Below, in pieces: positions 51,801-60,800 of a stretch of 64,000 nucleotides of DNA (within the stretch, counting starts at the first letter, position 1; each line of letters starts with the position of its first letter). Origin of the DNA: Dromaius novaehollandiae (taxonomy: Eukaryota; Chordata; Aves; Casuariiformes; Dromaiidae). The position numbers and the translations under genes are program-made. The DNA lies in NCBI RefSeq assembly GCF_036370855.1, contig NC_088103.1:36683904-36747903 (forward strand), given 5' to 3'. The notes beneath the pieces are model-generated. The model searched no databases. It was not told the DNA's origin and saw only the letters and a program-made list of their open reading frames with translations.

Positions 51801-54800
51801 TCTCTCCTGGACTGAAATGATCTGGAAATATGAACTGAGGCCTGATTTACTTGTTTTAACCCAAGCATTTGCCAAACACTGCAGAGGTAAAGACTGATTT
51901 TAAAAGCCATAAAAATTATGAAGAGGACTGTGAATGCTGTATACCCCACCCTCGCCTTATGTATACAAAGCCACATGTTGCATTGCTTTGTTTATAGCAC
52001 AGCCTGCACAGCAGAAAGTCTCCATCATCCCATAGGGTGAGGCAGCATCAGGATATCTTACAGACAGAAAAAAAATCTTTTTTTTTTCCTCCTTCATTCA
52101 AACTGCCTCAGGCTTTATACATGACCTTCTCTTCCCTTTGCCTGGGCTGTTTTTCCAAAGGTGGTGATTTGTTGCATATCCTGGGCCAAAAATATCTTCA
52201 AGAGCTTCACCAGTGTAAAAAGGCACTGTATAGAAATACAGACTCACGGCTTGCAACCCCATTTCTTGACTGCACTTGATACAAGCTAATTGACCTCTAA
52301 CAGATACATTGGTTGTAATGAGTGTCTCACTCTGGCAGGGTTCTTCCTTTCCCAGGCAGGAAGGAAGTTTATTTGGAGGAAAAACTGAGAAGGGAGATGC
52401 AACAGCCCAGGCCAACTGCAAAGACTTACATGCTACTTCATCCAAGGCTGTTACCACAAACCACAGGACTTTTCTCTCAGCCATTTTTGAACGGAGGGCT
52501 ACGATTTTGTCTCTCCAGCTGACTCCTGCAAAACACAACATGAAAAGCTACAGTCACCAGCTTTACTGGGATGGTGACAGAAGAACAGACTGATGCACTG
52601 GATTTTGGAGGTGTTCAAACACAGCATGCTTGGCTTGTGCTCCTCACTCCTGCCCAATGACTGATATGAACCATCTTAAACAAGCTTCCACCTCTCTAAG
52701 ACATGCATGTACTGTTTTGAAGCCATCTAGCTTCCAGAAAATGGTTATTTGAAGTTGAGGACAAAGGGGCCATCAGCTGAGGTATGATCACCTTCTTGAC
52801 CGAATCACAGTGGATCATATTGGGCTGCAGTAGTGTTTTTTCTCACTACTTTGTAACGGAAAAGCAAAATGAGCAGGGAAGTAGAAATATCTCCTGACTC
52901 TTGGGACTCGAGCTTCTCACCTGTGTAACTCAGGTCCAGTGTGATGAGAGGCTTGCAGGGGCGCTGGGGACAGTCTGTCCAGATTGTATCGATCAGGTTT
53001 TCTTTGACAGGCACAAGGTCATGGCCCGCACTTTTCAGGGCTTTAGACATCCTCTTCCACTGGTCTGCCAAAGGGAAAAGAGTCAACAATGGGCTATTGC
53101 TGCAGTCATGGGTGGGAAACTCAAGAATCTGAGCCCCCTCCTTTATTCTCAGACCCTCCTCCTTCCCATCTGCTTAAAAACAACGAAAAAGCTATTGCAA
53201 CTACAGAGCCACAATTGCAGCCACTACAGCCTGCAGCAAATACAGAACCTGAGTCCTTGCAGCCCTTCAGCTCATATATGAGGCTCCAGAACTACTGCCC
53301 CGGCTAGAAGACAGAAGTCACTAGAAGACACTCCAGAGGCTGCCATAAGGACATCCTCCACCCTGGGGCAACAAAGAACCACACTAAACCTAAGCTAGAT
53401 GAGGCTTAGGGTGGACTTCCACATAGCCACAAGTCTGATTTTTAGCTTTAGATCTTCCCTTGCCTCCACTGGTCTCTGAATTGAGCTCCAGGTTCTGAAA
53501 CATGGACAGATGGATACGCATTCATCTGACAGACATGGTGCCTCTCCAGGAACACGCTTCCTATAGGGAGAGCTGCAGAGATCCTGAGCCCCCCAAGCAG
53601 ACTGAGCAGGACGAGTTTTGCCTGGGTGTTCTGGCTCACACACATGCTGGCCAAGGCATTCGGCATCTTTGTGTTGAAGTGCCTGTGACAAGTCACAGCA
53701 CAGACAACAGGAGGTGGCTGGGACTCTGCTTTCCAGGCAAAGTCAGTGCAAACCTAGATAGTAGTTCTCACCCCTTGTGTTTTGGAGCATGTCAATGAGC
53801 TGCTGTGGAGCTCTCATGATACATGCCTAAAAACCCCAAATCCAAACTGGTTTATAAAATAACAGTTTCACCCTCCACCACCTTTGGGTGGAAACATGGC
53901 AGCTTTTAACTGTATAGCATCACACAGCAACTTGGTCAGGGATGTAACGAAGCAAAACCCAGTTGCCCAACCCAGAGTTATACAATAAAGTTAAACCAAC
54001 CAGACGGAATAATGAAAGGGTCCACTCCCACCTTCGAGCCTTCTGGGAGGACGCTCACTAACCAATCCTCCTGAGTCGGTGTATCTTTCAGACCTGCATG
54101 GATAAAAGAGGTTCAAAGATGCAGCCAGGCTGAAGTGTTCCCACACTACCCAAAAAGTCAAGTCCAAGCTAACATTTCAGACACGTCTCCTAACATAGGT
54201 CTACACTCAGGGGCAAAAAGAGTTGCAGGACCTTAAAGCAGGAGCAGTACTGTGCCTGAGATGTTCCTAAACCCCCACATGATGGAGAATTCCTACAGCC
54301 CAAGTTGTGTGACATGAGAAGTGACCAGATAGCCTGTGATTGCTATCTGTGTGTTAGTGGAGCAGTATCCCAGCCTCCTGCATACCCATTTTCATGAGCG
54401 TCCAGTTGTTATCCATCTGATGTGCAGCCTGCAGGAAGTAACGTCCATCTGTCCACATGGCTGCATGCTGTTCAGTTACAATGGCAGTACCTAAGCAGGA
54501 AGGCAGAAAGATGTGGTTGGAAAGAGGTGGACAGCCATCGTGCAGACACAGACAGCAGTGGGTGTGTTTGAAACACACCTGAATTCCCCAGAAGGCGGCT
54601 CGGCTCATTATTCAAATGTTACTCAAGTTTCAGCAGAAATATTCACTGTTTCCCCTACACTATGACCTTCCAAATCCCACCATGGACAGTATGCACAAGG
54701 TCTCAGCTTAGTGAATTGCCTCAGAAGAATTCAACTTGAGCAGAGCTCAGCCAGTAACTGCGACTCAAACAAGGCTTTCCAAACCCTGTTAATAGAGATC

Positions 54801-57800
54801 GTGGTTTTCACTTGACTGTTGTCACACTAACACATATTGGGCACATCCAGACTCCATCCCATCTTCTTACAGGGAGGAAGCCCGAGCTCTGGTCACCCAC
54901 AAGAGACAGCTGTTAGTAGGCTAGCAGACCTGGGGTATCACCAGCTGCACCCCTTCCCAAATGTTACAGCTGTAGCATGGATGGCTGAATGGGAAATATG
55001 AACATAAAACTCTGCTGACTTCAGGGTCTATCCCATTCCACTGACTCTTTTGTGGGAGCAATATCCCTTACAGAGCAATGAAAGTAAAGAGCTGAGGTGC
55101 AGTAACATCTCTGTAAGGCTCCTTGCACTCTTAAGTGCCTTGCCCTTGGCTATTCAAGAAATTCAGGGCACAAACAGAAACTGAATCGTGATCTTTTGAG
55201 TCTCTGCATGTTGATCATCTTTTCCCTCACCTTTGTCCACAGGCTGAAGCCCAGCTTAGCAGACCAGAGTTTCCAAATGTGAATTCATTGCTTTCTAAAC
55301 TCCCAACACAAACCCCAATTTTCAGCTACTTGAGCCTGAAAGATGTGAAATGAAAATGTTTTCCATCAGGAAGCACAAGGTGAGCCCCTGTGTGAAACCT
55401 CACTGACTCACCAAGTGCTAGACTGGAAACACAGACCTTCCAAGTACAGAATGAGATCCCAAAATAAAGATCGAGGTTATGAAGAGGCCATGCAGAAGGC
55501 ATGAAATTAATACAGGATTCATGTTATCCATTAACAGCAATCTGCAGCCTTGAATTTATCACCTACCACATGGCATCCCAGCACAGCTCCTATAAGCTGA
55601 TGAATGGACCCTCCAAACAGAGAGGCAGCAGCACTTAACCCAATTTACAACTGGGGGAACAGAAAACCCTAAAGTGACTTGCCAACAATCACACAATAGA
55701 GTCAGTTGCAGTGCGTAGGGTACAGCTTGGGTGAAAACGAGGTCTCTTGACACGCAGACCTATCCTGCAGCCAAGAAAACATCCTGTCTCTGCAAGATAA
55801 GCAAACTTATTCCACAGAGTTCAGTTTCTAAATGCAGTGCTTCTGGCCCAGTCTGTCTGAATAGAAGGGCTAGCTAAAGTCATCTACTATTTACCCTAAC
55901 CCAAACGGGCAATATAAAAGCCGATCAAGCTGTCTCCACATCAAAAGAAATTAACATATGCTACAAGCACCACATTAAAGAGTTAACAGGATTTCACTCC
56001 ATGAGAGGTTCATTTACGGGTCAAACATTTTCTGAAAACTTGTTATTGCACTGATATTACATAATTCCAGTGGGTAGCCAAGACATAATTTTGCAGATGC
56101 TGAAACAAGAACAGTCCAAGCAAGCAGGATAGGTTTCCTTTTCCATCCTACATTTGCGCCATGAAAGGGACCTTTTCTTTATAGAGGAATTATGCACAGT
56201 AGCAAGAACCCAAGTTCTGGAAAGGTACCTGCAGAGCCATCAAATCCAGAGATGAATGCTCGTCTGCAATCACAGGGTGCAATGTACTCACTCTGGAAAC
56301 AAAAGAGGCAGCAATTATTTCTAGCAGCAGGAAAGAAAAAAAAAAAAAACAGCCGATGACAAATACTTTGATAAGGTTTTTCTCCTAAAGGATGCCGCAG
56401 AGAAATAAATGAGTTAAAAAAGCCTGAACTCTATTCCACTGGAACATTTAATCATCTGCGATTATACTGCATTTATGTCCAACTGCCTTTTTTTTTTTGT
56501 TAAAAAAAAAAAAGGCTGCAGCACTTCTCTCCCACAGACTTCTGTAAATACTGAAGTGTTTCAGAGCTTGCAGATGTTTATTTCACATTCAGCCTCCCCT
56601 TTGGGCAACAAACAAATGCTGCCTTTGAAGCTGCAATGTGAAAGGAAGAGAAACCAGAAGCACTCCTTGATCTTGGAGACCAGAGTAATCAGCACATCAA
56701 ATCTGTAAAATACACTATCTCCACTGAAGTCCCCTCGCCGGAAATATGAGAATTCCTTTAAGACTTTCTTTTCCACAACAATGACATTAAAAGAAGCCAT
56801 CAAGGTGGTCAAATTATAAAACCTTTAAGCCCTTAGGACCTTTCATAATTAGACACTGATCCTTTCACATCTTCCTTGCCTGCTCAAACCAAGACTACAC
56901 CAGAAATCACCAGATTATAGTTTGGTGGGTGGGTGGGAATCGAGGACTGCTAGTCACTCCTCACCCCAACTCCATCACAACCTGTGTTTGTGGGCACTTC
57001 TATTGGCAGCATTAAAGAAGAGCCTGAGAACAAGCAAATAAACTATATCCACAGAGGCTGCCAAAATGAAAAGAAGAACAAATACACCTTGAAATGGCTC
57101 CCCACATCCTTTTTAATGGGATCCATTCTCACAAGATCAGAGGTCAGAACTGCTGAGCAGGCCTGTTAATTAACTAGCACAACTCAGCAAATCAACTTAA
57201 TCTAGGCTGGCAGTGCTGGTGTTCAAGCTGCAAAACCCCTGGCACAGATACCTTACAAATGGTCTGAAACCAACGTCTGTCCCTGTATGCATACAGCTCC
57301 TCTGCCCTCAGCTGTGCTGCAGCAAGAGAAATGCTTTGGAGGCTGAGCTGAGAAATCAGCTCGATTCTCAGATGGCTTTAGTTCCCACTGTGATGGGTAC
57401 TGCACTTCTCTCAGGCCATGCCTATTTAAATTGCCTGCTCATTAGAAAATATTCCCTTTAAATCCGTCATTCTTTGCAAAGAAGAAGGAGTGTTCAAAAA
57501 TCACAGGAGTGAGTGAGAAACATAAATTGTGGCAGCTCTCAGTCACCTGGGACCAACACCTAATTTCTGCCCCAGAAAAGGCATGCCTCTCTCCTCCTGG
57601 GAGAAGCCCTAGGCAGTAGCCACCGACCATTCCCCACTAACCTGCTGAAATTGAGCCTTGGGGCAGCAAAACGCATGGCCCAAAACAGGATTTAGCAGAG
57701 TGGGTTTTTTGCTCCTGGCTGCCAGGGAAGATGCCTAGGATCTGCTCCCAAGAAATCCTCTATTTTATCCAACCACTAATGAAAATTGACAGAAACAGGG

Positions 57801-60800
57801 TAGGTGTTGAGAGCAGTCTAGTTCCCTGTGGCTCTTCCCGTCCAGCCTTGCAGACCTTGCAGGGCCATGGCACTGACTCAGCAGCCATGGGGCAACAGGG
57901 GTCAAGACACCCACCTGGGAAAGGGATGACTGCCCCCTGCACACCTCCTGCTGACAAGGTGAGCCCATCTCAGCCCACCACAGCAGCACCATCCCCACTC
58001 ACCCTCTTTGAAAGAGCAACTCAGGCATCAGCTGACAGGCAGGGAGAACAAAGTCATCCCACGAGCAGAATCAGGACCCGGTTTCCCACGGGTGCTTATC
58101 TCAGAGCAGGAGAACAGCATGTGAAGGCCCAGCAAGGCTGGACTTGAGAATGATTTCCCACTTCAGTGTTTCCTACTGATTTTCAGCCTGCTGACTGCTA
58201 TAACTCCTCTTCCCCTACACTGTATCAGGCACCCAGCTCACAGTTGGGGAACCATCTCCCAGGGTCCGACGCCTAAAGGAGATGCTGGAAATTTCCTGTT
58301 GTAGATCATATCATAAAGTACATCCGAAATCACACCAGCAGTTTCTCTTCCCTTTCTCTTGATCTATCCAGCAGAGAGACTGCAGGCTGGTTTGCTTATA
58401 CAGATAAACAATTTCACATTCGTAGGAAGGATTAAGGCTGAGTTAGCTTCATTAACAACACAGAACAGTGACATAAGATGCATTGCCATTTTAAAAGTTT
58501 TTTTTTTTTAATCTACAAAGAGGAGAAAAAAAATCTACTAGTCTTATTTCTGGTAAAAGCTTACCTAAACTAATAAGGACCTTGATTTGGTGGGAACTAT
58601 CTCACTGTGCCATTCACAGACAAATCCAGAGACTGTTTTAAGAGTGTACAATGAGTCAGTGAGGCTAGGAAGGATCTGGAGGGAAGACAGTTCATTCATC
58701 TGTCAGTCTGAATTCCTGCACACCCCTCCTGCCCTGTCCACCTGTTCTGTTCAGTACAGCAACCCCGACTGTGCAAAGACCAGCACGTATTTTGCATGGG
58801 CTAAAATTACAAGGGGAACACCTGTGGACACCACACAAAGCACAGCCCATAGCACGATCAGAACAAGGTACTTCCCTGGGGCTTGTCTTGCAGCCCTGAT
58901 GGCCTTCACCGGACCCTCCCCGGGCCTTTTGTGGCTGCTCTCCACCACACCTGTTGGCCTGGGACATGCAGTCAAAACTAGGGGCTCCATCACAGAAACT
59001 CTGAGCTAAGCCAGGGAGAGCCCGAAGAGATCAGTGGCGCTTCTCACAGGAGTTTGCCTGGTTGGGTCATTAACACACCAAAGCTCATTCTGTTCAGGGC
59101 ACTCTAATGTCAACCAAGAGCAGCAGTGGGAACAGCAGCTCACTGCCCTTAGAGCTATGACACTGATGCCCTACCATTAAAGAACAAACACTGCTGTGTA
59201 CTTGGAGGAGGTCAGTATTTGCTGCCAAAAACCTAACTGTATCAGTAAGATCTGGAACAGGTCAGTGCGACCTGTGCAAAAGTCATCGCCTCTGTTGCTT
59301 TATAACTCTGCTGATTCCTCAGCTCAGAACAAGCGTGTGTTGGAGGAGCCAATCCTGAGCAGAAGATGGCATCTCTGCCAATCCAAACACGGGGCCTTGA
59401 GCCGGGCAGGTGTTTCCTGGATGTGGAAGACCGGCCAGATCTGACCAAATTTATTTTCGCTATTGAGTCAAGGCCTGGGGAGCTGGAGCCAACTCCGGTT
59501 AAGCTGTGACTGGCTCGAAACCCAAGCTCAAGACCCAAACATCATTCCCTCCCATCAAGAGGAAAGCTCCTCCAATCTCTGAACATCCCCACATGAGCAA
59601 ACTCGAGATTCAATGGGAACTGGGTGACACTACACTAAAAATGGATCCTACATTCACCATTGCAACACCCCAAAAGCTTAGACAGGCCTTTTTAACTGAA
59701 CCATAAAGGAATTGGGTGCCTCATTCCCAAGAGCACAGCACTTCATGTTCCTCTGACAACTCCAGCCACAAGATCCACCTCAACATCCACAGAAGTAAGT
59801 GGGACTCTTACTTCAGCCCACTTTTGAGTGGGACTGCTCTCCTTGCCCACCAGGCTTTGGACCACCCAGGTTCCCAAGGGAGCAGTCAGTTTCTTCTGAC
59901 TGCTTCATGACTTCACCAGCATAAAAATAAAAAATAAAAATCCAAAAATAAAAAATAAAAATCAAAGGAGCAAACATTCAGGGCTGGCTACAGGAGCCAC
60001 AAATCTAGGGTATTAGCAGCCTTGGGTAAGCCAGAGGCAGACCAGACTAACTGTGTTGGAGAAGCTGTGCAAGTCTTTTCAGCTCCTTACACCACTAAGC
60101 ATGAAAAGCAAAAGATACGATTGGTGGCAAGCCTCCTGGCAGTATTAAAAAACTAAGCCTTTTGGCCTTGGCAGGAAAAATAATATTAAAAACATCAGAG
60201 AGCTCAGAGCTCAAATATCCAAGTTTTGGTCAGCAAGATACTCTCCATTCCCAGGGATGTTACAAAAAGAAGTTAGTCAGCAAGTTGCAGCATCGGGACC
60301 TAATAGCATCAGCCCAGTCCAGGGGCTTCTTTGCAAACAAAAAGGGAATAAAGTTTTCCCCAGTCTAAATCCTCTGTCAATACTGCAGGGGGGGGAAAAG
60401 CTGTTTGTTAGATGACTTCTCTGACATGGATCCCAGCACAGCCTCAGGAACAGCTGAGGGAAGCAAGAACAGCAATAGACAGCTTGGCTGTGGGGAAGAA
60501 ACAGCTCAAGCCACCAAAAGCTTCGTATAATCAAATCATGGCCTCTGAGTCATGGAAGGAAGAGCTGCCTAAGAGCAAAACTGAACTTCAGACCTGCAAA
60601 GCTCTTATTTGCATGCAGGGCACAAACCCTTTCTTAGAACATGGGGAAGCAGAAAATCTCAGCTCATCACAATTTACCTGCAGTCAGTAAGCCTGTTCTC
60701 AGATCCACAGGTTTCCAGTGTTTAAAATTGCACCAATTCCCAAACTTTGCAGACAAAACCCTGCACTAGCTAGTCAGGAGGTGCCAAAATCAGCAGCTTT

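Noticed and set aside
57731..58147. 138-codon plus-strand frame in XPNPEP1 intron 2
   Set aside because: Pro/Ser/Thr-rich because of GC content, no recognisable domain, and antisense inside an intron. Considered chance.
58587..59009. 140-codon plus-strand frame in XPNPEP1 intron 2
   Set aside because: No domain and no codon pattern. It overlaps equally long frames on the other strand, typical of chance openness.
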